Shown here one piece after another: positions 7,971-15,797 of a stretch of 32,192 nucleotides of DNA. The stretch is from Myxococcales bacterium UBA1660 (lineage in GTDB: Bacteria; Myxococcota_A; Polyangia; Polyangiales; Houyiibacteriaceae): assembly GCA_002320815.1 (NCBI GenBank), contig DCLA01000116.1, positions 1-32,192 on the forward strand. The letters are read 5' to 3'. Made by a program: the position numbers and the translations under genes. Under the pieces are notes generated by a model, which saw nothing but the letters and a program-made list of their open reading frames with translations, was not told where the DNA came from and ran no database searches. How positions within the stretch are numbered: the first letter of the stretch is position 1; each line of letters begins with the position of its first letter.

Positions 7971-9179
7971 TCACGGGTGGGTCACCCGGGGGGTGGCGGT
8001 GGTGGAGCGAGGGGTGAGGCGAGCGTAGCGGGCGAAGAGCGCGTCGAAGTGGGCGTCGACGCTGCGCACGCGGGCTTGGGCGCCGCTCAGCGCGGCGGCG
8101 CGGAGCTCGGTGGGGTCCCGGTCGAGGAGGCGATGGATGGCGCGCGACGCGGCCTCCGGGTGTCCGGCGGGGTAGGTCTCGGCGTAGGCCGGCGCGGCGA
8201 GGTCGGCGGCGCCGCCGCGGTCGGGGACGACCAGGGGGAGGCCGGAGACGAGGGCCTCGGCGACCACGAGGCCATAGGTCTCCGCGGCCGATCCGTGCAG
8301 GAGCGCATCGGCGGAAGCGAGCGCGTCGGGGAGCTCGTCGGGGCCGCGGGTGTACCCCGCCAGGTGCACGCCGGGGAGCGCCGCCGCGCGGTGGGCGATC
8401 CACGGGCGGAGCGGACCGTCGCCGAAGATCACCAAGCCCACGGGTCGGTGGGAGAGGCGGGTGCGCCGGAAGGCCTCGAGCAGGGTGCCCAGGCGCTTCT
8501 CGGGGTGCATGCGGCTGACGCAGACCAGGAGCCGGGCATCGGGGCCGAGGCCGCACCGGGCGAGGAGGGCGGTCCGGGTGGCCTCGGTTCGGCGATGGGG
8601 GCCGAAGCGGGCGCGGTCGATGCCGAAGGGCACGGCTTCGGCGCGGGGGACGCCGAGGCGCGCGAGCTTGGCGGCGAGCCACTCGCCGCTGGTGAGCGTG
8701 AGGTCGTAGCGCTCGGCGAGGCGCTCGATCCCGCGCCAGTAGGGGCGGGTCCAGCGGGCGAGGGTCTCGGGGGAGACGAAGCGGTCGAGGGCGGTCTCGG
8801 GGTAGACCGCCACCGGGTCCTGATGGAAGACGAGGACCTTGGCCGCGGCGTCGGCGACGGGGCCGCGCCAACGCGCGGTGAACCAGCCGCCGGTCCACAC
8901 CGACGAGCCTTCGACCACGTCGGGGCGGAGCGCGTCGAGGACCCGATGCACCGCGCGCTCGCGGAGGAGCACGTGGTAACGGGGGTCGAAGGGCATGGGC
9001 GGGCTCTTGAGCCAGACGATCCGGCCGCCCTCCCGGCGCTCTTCGGCGTCCCGCGGACCCGGAGCCACCACGACCACCTCGTGGCCGGCGCGCGCCCCGG
9101 CGCGGAGCTTGGCGTTCGCGTAGCTCTTCACGCCGCCGCCGCGCTCGGCGTAGAACTCACAGACGTCGACGACGCGCAT
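7971..9179 (-). CDS. Glycosyltransferase family 4-type protein
   Basis: A 402-residue retaining GT-B glycosyltransferase. The N-terminal domain starts MRVVDVCEFYAERGGGVKSYA with the glycine-rich acceptor loop. The C-terminal domain carries LLVCVSRMHPEKRLGTLLEAF (strand entering the donor site with the R-x5-K pair) and the EX7E motif in GSAAETYGLVVAEALVSG. It begins directly after the TGA of the upstream glycosyltransferase with no gap, and the HTTM-like gene follows 7 bases later. Sugar specificity cannot be judged. Association with a flippase and a second GT4 enzyme suggests assembly of a surface polysaccharide or glycolipid on the cytoplasmic face of the membrane. Confidence 0.9.
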   Translation of the reverse strand: MRVVDVCEFYAERGGGVKSYANAKLRAGARAGHEVVVVAPGPRDAEERREGGRIVWLKSPPMPFDPRYHVLLRERAVHRVLDALRPDVVEGSSVWTGGWFTARWRGPVADAAAKVLVFHQDPVAVYPETALDRFVSPETLARWTRPYWRGIERLAERYDLTLTSGEWLAAKLARLGVPRAEAVPFGIDRARFGPHRRTEATRTALLARCGLGPDARLLVCVSRMHPEKRLGTLLEAFRRTRLSHRPVGLVIFGDGPLRPWIAHRAAALPGVHLAGYTRGPDELPDALASADALLHGSAAETYGLVVAEALVSGLPLVVPDRGGAADLAAPAYAETYPAGHPEAASRAIHRLLDRDPTELRAAALSGAQARVRSVDAHFDALFARYARLTPRSTTATPRVTHP

Positions 9180-10643
9180 TCAGGCGGCGCTCCGCTCGGC
9201 GTCCATCTCGCGGGTCACCCGGTCGACGGTCTCCAGGGTCCAGCTCGGGGGCCGCGCGCGGTTGCGGTTCACCTGCACCGGCGCGCGCAGGAGGCCCAGG
9301 GCGCTGGCCACGCCGTTGAGGCCGGCCCAGCGGGCCAGGGCCTTCAGCTCGTCGCTCCGCTGGCGGCCCCGGGGGGCGTGGGCCGCGCAGTGAGCCTGCG
9401 CCGCTTCGAAGGCCTCGTGGTAGCGGGCGACCACCCGCTCGGGGTTCCCGCGGAGGCGCGCGCGACGCATGGCCTCGACGCGCATGGTGTGGCGCCGCGC
9501 GGGGTCCGCGAGCAGCGCGGTGATGGCCTGGCCCATGGCGGCATCGGCGTCGGGGCGAGCCGGGTCGACGAGGAGACCGTCGCGATCGTGGGTGACCTGC
9601 CCGGAGACGCCCATCTGGTCGGCGAGAGCCACCACCGGCGCGCCGCAGTAGAGGGCCTCGCTCACCACCTGGCCGTAGGTCTCGGAGAGGGAGGTGTAGG
9701 TGAAGAGGTCGGCGTGGGCGTAGTAGTCGACCATGGCGGTCTGCGGGAGCTCCCCCAGCCAGTGGGTCGCTCCCAGGATGCCCAGGGCCTCGGCTTCGGC
9801 GCGGAAGGCCTCCGAGTCGGCGCCGTCGCCGACCAGGGTGAGGGTGACGTCGGGGCGCTGGGGCAGGACGTGCTCGGCGACGATGCGCAGGAGCTGGGAG
9901 AGGCCCTTCTCCCGGACGTGGCGGCAGACGACCAGGAGGCGACCGCCGCGCGCGGCGGAGGCGGGGAAGGGATCGGGACCCGCGGGGCGGTCGAAGATCT
10001 TGGGCTCGATGGCCCGGGGGATCACGTGGATGGGCGCCTGGACGCCGAGGCGCTCCCAGTAGCGCTTCATGCCCGGCGAGAGGACGATGAGCCCGTCGCT
10101 CTGATCGTAGGTGCGCGCGGTCTGCCGCTCGGCGAAGGGGACCAGGCGCTCCTCGAAGAGGTAGCGGACGCCCCGTTGGTCGGCGACGGCGTCGGGGACC
10201 AGGGTCACGTAGGCGCTCGGCAGGTGGAGCGTGTTGACCATCAGGAAGGGGATCCGCTGGGTCTGCCGGAGGTGCACGCCCACCTGCATCAGCGCGTTGC
10301 AGGTCTGACCGAGCACGAGGTCGAAGCGCCGGACGCGGAGATCCTGGAGCGACTCCGGGGTGGGCAGCGCGAGGTGCACGCCGGGGTGGTTGCGCAGCGG
10401 GAGCGCGGGGAGGGTGACGTGGCTCGGGGGCAGCTCGTCGGCGGTGGCCTCGGGGTCGTGGGGGCCGACGACGGTCACGCGGTGGCCGCGGCGGGAGAGC
10501 TCCCGGAAGAGGAACTGGGACGCGAAGCTCGAGCCGTTGGCGTAGGGGATGCGCACGTAGTCGTTGAGCAACGCGACGTGGCGCATCCAAGCGCAGGGGG
10601 CGGTCGGCAGGGCGGCGATGGTGGGGCGAAGCGTCGGGCTCAC
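9180..10643 (-). CDS. Glycosyltransferase family 4-type protein, first gene of the operon
   Basis: A 487-residue GT-B glycosyltransferase. Visible parts are NGSSFASQFLFRELSRRGHRV (N-terminal acceptor domain), LLVVCRHVREKGLSQLL (donor-site R/K strand), VTLTLVGDGADSEAF, and the EX7E motif in SLSETYGQVVSEALYCGAPVV. The C-terminal tail of ~70 residues beyond the GT core is arginine-rich and unusual. Two starts compete. GTG at 10643 has CGAGAGAAC just upstream. ATG at 10586 would begin MRHVALLNDYVRIPYA, exactly at the first Rossmann strand, which fits the family better but lacks a ribosome site. It heads the five-gene minus-strand operon. Confidence 0.9.
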   Translation of the reverse strand: MSPTLRPTIAALPTAPCAWMRHVALLNDYVRIPYANGSSFASQFLFRELSRRGHRVTVVGPHDPEATADELPPSHVTLPALPLRNHPGVHLALPTPESLQDLRVRRFDLVLGQTCNALMQVGVHLRQTQRIPFLMVNTLHLPSAYVTLVPDAVADQRGVRYLFEERLVPFAERQTARTYDQSDGLIVLSPGMKRYWERLGVQAPIHVIPRAIEPKIFDRPAGPDPFPASAARGGRLLVVCRHVREKGLSQLLRIVAEHVLPQRPDVTLTLVGDGADSEAFRAEAEALGILGATHWLGELPQTAMVDYYAHADLFTYTSLSETYGQVVSEALYCGAPVVALADQMGVSGQVTHDRDGLLVDPARPDADAAMGQAITALLADPARRHTMRVEAMRRARLRGNPERVVARYHEAFEAAQAHCAAHAPRGRQRSDELKALARWAGLNGVASALGLLRAPVQVNRNRARPPSWTLETVDRVTREMDAERSAA

Positions 10644-10949
10644 GGCAGTTCTCTCGGTGAGGGTTCGCGCTCCTACGAAGCACTTCGCGTACCAGCGCGG
10701 CCGTCGCGCGCGGCGCGAGGGCGAGGTGACGGCGGGGTCTCGCCCCGTGACGCCGATGACCCGCGCGCGCGGGGGAGGTGTCGTCGCGATGACGAGGTCG
10801 CCGCCGCGGCGCGCGTTCGACCCAATCGACGAAGGGCGATCGTGAATCGTGGATGTGGCGACGACTCACACCGTGAAAGTAGGCCCACACGTCGTCCGGG
10901 GGAGGCGAGACGGGGCCGTCGCGCTCCGGTCACGCGGAGGACGAAGGCG
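10644..10949. other. Intergenic region upstream of the glycosyltransferase operon
   Basis: These 306 bases hold no gene I can support. They separate the flippase stop from the start of the five-gene operon on the same strand. The stretch about 10835-10880 is noticeably less GC-rich and contains a short direct repeat (ATCGTGAATCGTG), so it is the likely place for the operon promoter. No clear -35/-10 pair or terminator hairpin was found. The operon could also be read through from the flippase gene. Confidence 0.4.
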
Positions 10950-12275
10950 TCATCGGGTCGACGCGTGGGCCAGCCGCGCGGTGGTCAGGAACATCGCCCC
11001 GAAGGCGATCAGCGTGGCGACGGCGGCGCCCATCTCGGCGAAGCGTGGGACCAGGATCGCGTTCAGGGCGACGTTCGCGGTGGCGGTCACCAGCCCGATG
11101 AGGAGCACCGAGAAGCTGCGCGAACGCGCGTAGAGCGCGGCCTGCCAGAAGGCGCTGGCGCCCTGGAAGCCGAGGCCCAGGACCACCACGGGGATCACCG
11201 GGAGCGCGGCCTCGTAGTCGGCGCCGAGGATGGGCACGAGCCAGAGGATCGCCGGCAAGGCGACGGCGAGGAGCAGGACCACGCCCAGGGTGCGCAGGGC
11301 GGTCAGCTTGGCCAAGGCGAGGGCGGCCTCGGTGTCGCCGCGATGGTGGGCGTCGTAGAAGAGCGGATTGAAGCTGCGCAGCACCACCACGTTCACCGTT
11401 TGAGCGACGAGCGCGACCTTGTAGGCGACGTGGTAGCGGCCGACGGATTCGAGGCCCTGGTAGGCGGTGAGGAAGAGTCGGTCGGCGCTGTCGTAGGCGA
11501 CGTAGGCCACCGTGGAAGCGACGATGGGGAGCGCGAAACGCAGGGCCGCGCGGACCTCGGTCTCGGGACCCGGCGCGCGCACGCGGCCCCGACGGAACAG
11601 GAGGACGAGCGCCAAGGCACCGGCGCCGGCGTGGGCGAGGACCAGGCCGCCCCAGCGGGCCTCCCAGGTCCAGCCGAGGAGCACGAAGAGGGGCACGGCG
11701 ATCAGCGGCCGCGCGCCGTCGACGGCTTCCTTCCAGAGGGACGCGCGCACCGCCTGCCCTTCGCCTTCGGCGATGCCCTGGGCGATCTGCCGACCCACCG
11801 CGAGACCGCCGGCGACGAGCACGCCGGCCAGAGCCCAGCGGGGCACGCCGGACCCGAGGAGGCGCGCGAGCCAGGCGTCGGGGACGACGAGCACACTCGC
11901 GGCAGCGAGGCCGCCGAGGACGACCGAGGCCAGGGCGAAGACGCCGGCCCGCTCGGCGAGGGCCTGGGGTTCCTTGCGGACGAAGACCAGGTGCACCTGG
12001 TGTTGTCCGAAGGTGAAGAGCGCGGCGGCGAAGCCGAAGACGATCTCCAGGTTGGCGAAGCGGCCATAGTCCTCGGGCGAGAGGAAGTGGGTCCACACCA
12101 GGTTGCCCACGTGGAGGGCGCTCCCCAGGAAGACGCTCGCCGCGCCATAGGTGAGGACGCTGCGCCAGAAGGGCCGGCCGGGACGGGTCACGAGGGACTC
12201 GGTTAGCAGGACCCGTGCCCGGGTTCCGTCGCGTGACGCGATCGCCACCAGGCGGACCCACTCGGCACGTAGCAT
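10950..12275 (-). CDS. Oligosaccharide flippase family protein (Wzx/MOP-like)
   Basis: A 441-residue, almost entirely hydrophobic protein with about 12-14 predicted helices. It has the polysaccharide-exporter look: THFLSPEDYGRFANLEIVFGF in the first helices, then YVAYDSADRLFLTAYQGLESVGRYHVAYKVA midway, a hallmark of lipid-linked oligosaccharide flippases. Such proteins move undecaprenyl-linked repeat units across the inner membrane. It lies upstream of the glycosyltransferase operon on the same strand, consistent with one export pathway. The assigned ATG (12275) overlaps the divergent ATG of the MMPL gene by two bases, and neither has a ribosome site. A GTG ~30 codons downstream (in SLVTRPGRPFWRSVL) could be the true start. 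Confidence 0.85.
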   Translation of the reverse strand: MLRAEWVRLVAIASRDGTRARVLLTESLVTRPGRPFWRSVLTYGAASVFLGSALHVGNLVWTHFLSPEDYGRFANLEIVFGFAAALFTFGQHQVHLVFVRKEPQALAERAGVFALASVVLGGLAAASVLVVPDAWLARLLGSGVPRWALAGVLVAGGLAVGRQIAQGIAEGEGQAVRASLWKEAVDGARPLIAVPLFVLLGWTWEARWGGLVLAHAGAGALALVLLFRRGRVRAPGPETEVRAALRFALPIVASTVAYVAYDSADRLFLTAYQGLESVGRYHVAYKVALVAQTVNVVVLRSFNPLFYDAHHRGDTEAALALAKLTALRTLGVVLLLAVALPAILWLVPILGADYEAALPVIPVVVLGLGFQGASAFWQAALYARSRSFSVLLIGLVTATANVALNAILVPRFAEMGAAVATLIAFGAMFLTTARLAHASTR

Positions 12276-14820
12276 GGGGTTTGCAACGTGCGCGGCCGTG
12301 ACCGCGCCCCACGACCGCCGTTCTTTCGCGCACCGTTCCTTCGCGCACCGCGCCCTGGCTCGACTGGCCCGAGCCCGCTGGTGGGTGGTCGGCGCCTGGG
12401 TGGTCTTGGCCATCGTCGGGGCCCGGGGCGCGCGCGAGCTGCGCGTCGAGGCGAACCTGGAGGCGCTCCTGCCGGACGACACGCCGAGCCTGGTGGCGCT
12501 GGACGCGATGCGCGAGCGGGTCGAGGTCCGCGCGCCCTTCTTCGTGTTGGTGGAGTCGGGGGACCCGGCGCTCAACCGGGAGCTCGCCGCGCAGGTCCGC
12601 GACGGGATCGCCGCGTGGCCGGAGACTCGCTGGGTCACCGACCGCCGGGACCCGAGCGTGTTCGTGGAGCATCGGCTGCTCTACCTGCCCACCGGGACCC
12701 TGGAGGAGCTGGCGGACGACGTCGAGGCCCGGGTGCGCTGGGAGAGCTGCGCGCTGGTGCCCGGCTGCGTGAACTTCACCGACCCGGTGGAGCTGCCCAC
12801 CGAGGCCGACCTGCGGGCGGCCTTCGCCGCCGAGCCGGGGAACGCCGAGCTGCTGCAGCTCTTCGGCGACGAGGCCACCCTCGGGGAGCCCTCGCCGGAC
12901 GACGCGCCCCCCGGTCAGCTCTGCTCGCCCGACGGGCGGGTGTGCATGGTGACCGCGTCGCTCGAGGGCGATCCGGGACGGGTGAGTCACGCCGAGCGCA
13001 TCCTGGAGCGGGGCGAGCGCTTGCTCCGCGCGGTCACTCCGGCGGACGCGCCGGCCGACCTGCGCATGGAGGTCGGCGGGCGCTATCGCAACGTGCCGCT
13101 GGTGAAGCGGCTCACCGAGGTCGACCTCTCGGCCACCGGGATCCTGTCCACGGTCTTGGTGCTCCTGCTGGTGCTGGTGCAGTTCCGCGGCGTGCGCTCG
13201 GTGGTCGCGCTCGCGCTCCCGCTGGGCGGGGCCATCGTGGTGACCCTTGGGGCGCTGGGCTGGGCGGGGATCGCGCTGAACCTGATCAGCGCGTTCACCC
13301 TGGCGGTGCTCGCGGGCATCGGCATCGACTTCGGGCTCCACCTGCTCACCCACTACGGCGAGCAGCGCGCGGAAGGCGCGGACCCCGAGGCGGCTCTGGC
13401 CAGCGCGATGGGGGCGCTGGGGCGTTCGCTCTTGGTCGCCGGCGCGACCACCGCCGCGGCGTTCCTCGCGCTCGCGGCCGCGCGCTTCGCCGGCTTCGCG
13501 CAGATGGGCTGGGTGGCCTCGCTGGGCGTGGTGGTGGCGCTGGTGGCCTACCTCACCTTCTTCCCCGCGCTGCTCCTGGTGTTGCACCAGCTCTGGCCGG
13601 AGAAGCGCGCGCTCTTCCGCCGGAGTCCGCTGGAGCGGATGCCCCAGCCGTCTCGTCGGATGGCGCGGTGGGTGGCCCTGGGCGGGGTGGCGCTGATCGC
13701 GGCGGCGGTCCCCTTCGCCCTCCGTCTGGACTTCGAGTACCGCTTCCACCGGCTCCAACCCGCGGGGGTCGCCAACGGGATCCTGCGTGGAGACGCCGAG
13801 CGCGGGCCGACCGGGACCGCGGTGTACCTGCTCGCCGACGACCCGGCGGACCTCGACGACCTCCACGCCGTGCGCGCGAGTCGCCTGGGCGGGCAGGCGC
13901 CGGTGGTGATCACGCCGCGCACGCTCGTTCCCCAGGACCAAGGCGCCAAGCTGGCGGCGCTGGCGCGCATCCGCGCGGCGATCGAGCGGGTGGATGGGCG
14001 GCTCGACGAGGACGCCCGGGCGCGCTTGGCGCCGCTGCGGCCGGCGCTGGTCACCGAGCCGCTGACCGCCGACTCGTTGCCGCCCTGGGCGGCGGACCAT
14101 GTCGGCAGTGGGGGTCACGCGCTGGGCGTGGCCTACGTGCCGGTGCGCGGCTCGGACGCGCACCAGATGGAGGCCCTCGCGGGGGAGCTCGAGCGCTGGC
14201 GGGCGGCGCACCCGGCGGTGGTCTTCGCGTCGCCGGAGGCGGTGCTGGGCGAGGTGGTCCCCGCGCTCCGCAGCGACGCGCCGCGGGTGGTGCTGCTGGC
14301 GCTCCTGGGCCTCGGGCTCGCGGTGGCGCTCATCGGGCGCTCGGTGCGGCGTCTGCTGCTGGTCCTGGCCCCGGTGGCGGCGGCGGTGGTCGTCGGGCTG
14401 GGGCTCGCCGTGCTCCTGGACCTCCGGCTGAACCTCTACAACACCCTGGTGCTCCCGGTGGCCTTCGGGGTCGGGGTGGATGGCGCGATCTACGTGGTCT
14501 GGGCCCTGGGCGGCGACGGCCCCATCGACGAGCGCTGGCGCCGCTTCACCACCAGCGCGCGGGCCATCGTGGGATCCACGGCGACGACCCTGGCGGCCTT
14601 CGGGAGCATCCTCGTCGCGAAGAACCCGGGCCTGGCGTCCATCGGTTCCCTGGCGCTGATCACCATCGGGTTCACCCTGCTGGCCAACGTGGTCTGGCTG
14701 CCGGCGGTGATGCTGGGGTGGGCCCGCGCGCCAGCCTCGCGATCAGTCGTGGGTGCGCAGGCGGCGGATGGCGATGCGGGAGACCACGTTGTCCACCGCG
14801 TGGCAGAGGGCGGTGCGTAG
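12274..14820 (+). CDS. MMPL/RND-family membrane exporter
   Basis: An 848-residue RND-superfamily transporter of the MMPL/hopanoid-exporter type. A first transmembrane helix (WWVVGAWVVLAIVGARG) is followed by a large periplasmic loop. A five-helix block runs from about GILSTVLVLLLVLVQF to ALLLVLHQLWPE, then a second TM (WVALGGVALIAAAVPF), a second periplasmic loop, and a second helix block beginning VVLLALLGLGLAVALIG. The two-fold repeat and the segments GIGIDFGLHLLTHY and GVGVDGAIYVVWALGG (the intramembrane acidic residues used for proton coupling) are characteristic. It could export hopanoids, lipids or polyketides. The N-terminus has a small direct repeat (RSFAH twice, about 12318-12347). 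Start uncertain: ATG 12274 or GTG 12298. The last 78 bases overlap the convergent HAD gene. Confidence 0.87.
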   Translation: MGFATCAAVTAPHDRRSFAHRSFAHRALARLARARWWVVGAWVVLAIVGARGARELRVEANLEALLPDDTPSLVALDAMRERVEVRAPFFVLVESGDPALNRELAAQVRDGIAAWPETRWVTDRRDPSVFVEHRLLYLPTGTLEELADDVEARVRWESCALVPGCVNFTDPVELPTEADLRAAFAAEPGNAELLQLFGDEATLGEPSPDDAPPGQLCSPDGRVCMVTASLEGDPGRVSHAERILERGERLLRAVTPADAPADLRMEVGGRYRNVPLVKRLTEVDLSATGILSTVLVLLLVLVQFRGVRSVVALALPLGGAIVVTLGALGWAGIALNLISAFTLAVLAGIGIDFGLHLLTHYGEQRAEGADPEAALASAMGALGRSLLVAGATTAAAFLALAAARFAGFAQMGWVASLGVVVALVAYLTFFPALLLVLHQLWPEKRALFRRSPLERMPQPSRRMARWVALGGVALIAAAVPFALRLDFEYRFHRLQPAGVANGILRGDAERGPTGTAVYLLADDPADLDDLHAVRASRLGGQAPVVITPRTLVPQDQGAKLAALARIRAAIERVDGRLDEDARARLAPLRPALVTEPLTADSLPPWAADHVGSGGHALGVAYVPVRGSDAHQMEALAGELERWRAAHPAVVFASPEAVLGEVVPALRSDAPRVVLLALLGLGLAVALIGRSVRRLLLVLAPVAAAVVVGLGLAVLLDLRLNLYNTLVLPVAFGVGVDGAIYVVWALGGDGPIDERWRRFTTSARAIVGSTATTLAAFGSILVAKNPGLASIGSLALITIGFTLLANVVWLPAVMLGWARAPASRSVVGAQAADGDAGDHVVHRVAEGGA

Positions 14821-15582
14821 ATCGGAGCCCTCCGAGTAGTCGGGGCGCAGGATGTTGTCGACCTTGTAGAGGCCCTCGGCGTCCTCGCTCATCGACCAGT
14901 CGCCGTCGTCCTTGTTGAGCGCCAGCGCGATGCCGCCGCGCTCGGCCATCAGCGCGAACGCCGGGAGGTCGCTGAGGCCGTCGCCGACGTAGACCATGTG
15001 GTCGATGGGCACGTGGAGCCTCTCCTCGTCGAAGTCGGCAAAGGGATCGGGCGGGTTCCCCTGGACCTCGTCCAGGCCGCGGGCGATCTGCAGGAGGTAG
15101 TTGGCCTTCTCGGCGTGGGTCACGATCTTCTTGGCCGCGCGGACCCGACCCTCGTCGTCGAAGTGGCACTCGCAGGCCCAGATCTTGTCGAACTGCGCCG
15201 ACGCGGGCGAGGCCTCGATGATGCGCATCAGGCCCGCGGAGACGATGTAGAGCTCGAGGTCCACGCCCTCGATGCGCTCGGCCACGTGATCGCGGAGCGC
15301 GTCGAAGACGGTATCCACGCCGGGCAAGAGTTCCAGGTCCTCCCCGCAGCCGCGGAGGTCGTCCTCGGTGACCCCGAGCTCCTCGAGAAGGAAGAGCCGC
15401 GCCAACGCGCCCTCCCAGCCTTCGTCCTCGACCAGCGGCTCCAGGCGCTCGGCGCGGAAGCGCTCGGGGTCCTCACCCTTGTGCCGCAGGATGGCGTCGT
15501 AGGAGTCCGCGGCCAGGGTGCCGTCCCAGTCGAAGACCAGGGCGATGCGGTCGAAGGTGGGGCGCGTCGAGGAGTCGCTCAT
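14743..15582 (-). CDS. HAD-superfamily phosphatase
   Basis: A 279-residue haloacid-dehalogenase-fold hydrolase. Motif I is VFDWDGTLAAD (nucleophile Asp18, acid/base Asp20), motif II is the Ser in YIVSAGLMRII, and motif IV is VYVGDGLSDLPAF. The long segment between motif I and II (about 30-105) is a helical cap, as in C1-type phosphoserine/nucleotidase-like enzymes. The substrate is not evident. The ATG at 15582 is preferred because the domain starts immediately after it and AGAAG lies about 8 bases upstream. The 3' end overlaps the convergent MMPL gene. It reads alone on the minus strand and is divergent from the secreted-protein gene at 15798. Confidence 0.88.
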   Translation of the reverse strand: MSDSSTRPTFDRIALVFDWDGTLAADSYDAILRHKGEDPERFRAERLEPLVEDEGWEGALARLFLLEELGVTEDDLRGCGEDLELLPGVDTVFDALRDHVAERIEGVDLELYIVSAGLMRIIEASPASAQFDKIWACECHFDDEGRVRAAKKIVTHAEKANYLLQIARGLDEVQGNPPDPFADFDEERLHVPIDHMVYVGDGLSDLPAFALMAERGGIALALNKDDGDWSMSEDAEGLYKVDNILRPDYSEGSDLRTALCHAVDNVVSRIAIRRLRTHD

Positions 15583-15749
15583 GGCCAGCTTCTGGGGCCA
15601 GGGGTCCGGGGGGCAACGGGCCCCCGGAGGATGGGGCGCGGTGCCGAGAGCGTTTCGTCGGGATCGGGCATGGACCCGACAGGATCCGTCATGCGCGCGC
15701 CGTGAGCGGGACCGAGAGTTTCGAGCGGGGGCAATGAACGGAGACGACC

Positions 15750-15794
15750 ATGAGCGAGAAGAACGACGAGCGCGCCCCGGTGAAGAAGGACTGA
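15750..15794 (+). CDS. Possible 14-codon leader/micro-ORF
   Basis: ATG at 15750 encodes MSEKNDERAPVKKD and stops 3 bases before the GTG of the next gene. GGAGACGACC precedes it (about 15741-15749), a better ribosome site than the one for the following gene. The peptide is highly charged. It could be a translated leader coupling initiation of the secreted protein, or simply chance in the 5' UTR. Nothing but spacing and the ribosome site supports it. Confidence 0.3.
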   Translation: MSEKNDERAPVKKD

Positions 15795-15797
15795 CGG

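Noticed and set aside
7455..12206. A 1583-codon open frame on the plus strand
   Set aside because: It lies antisense to the glycosyltransferase operon and flippase. The protein is low-complexity Gly/Glu/Arg/Val without any domain, as expected from the complement of GC-biased codons.
10930..14211. A 1093-codon minus-strand frame spanning the exporter
   Set aside because: The translation is Arg/Pro/His-rich with no recognisable motif, while the plus strand encodes a clear MMPL exporter over most of the span and another frame encodes the flippase.
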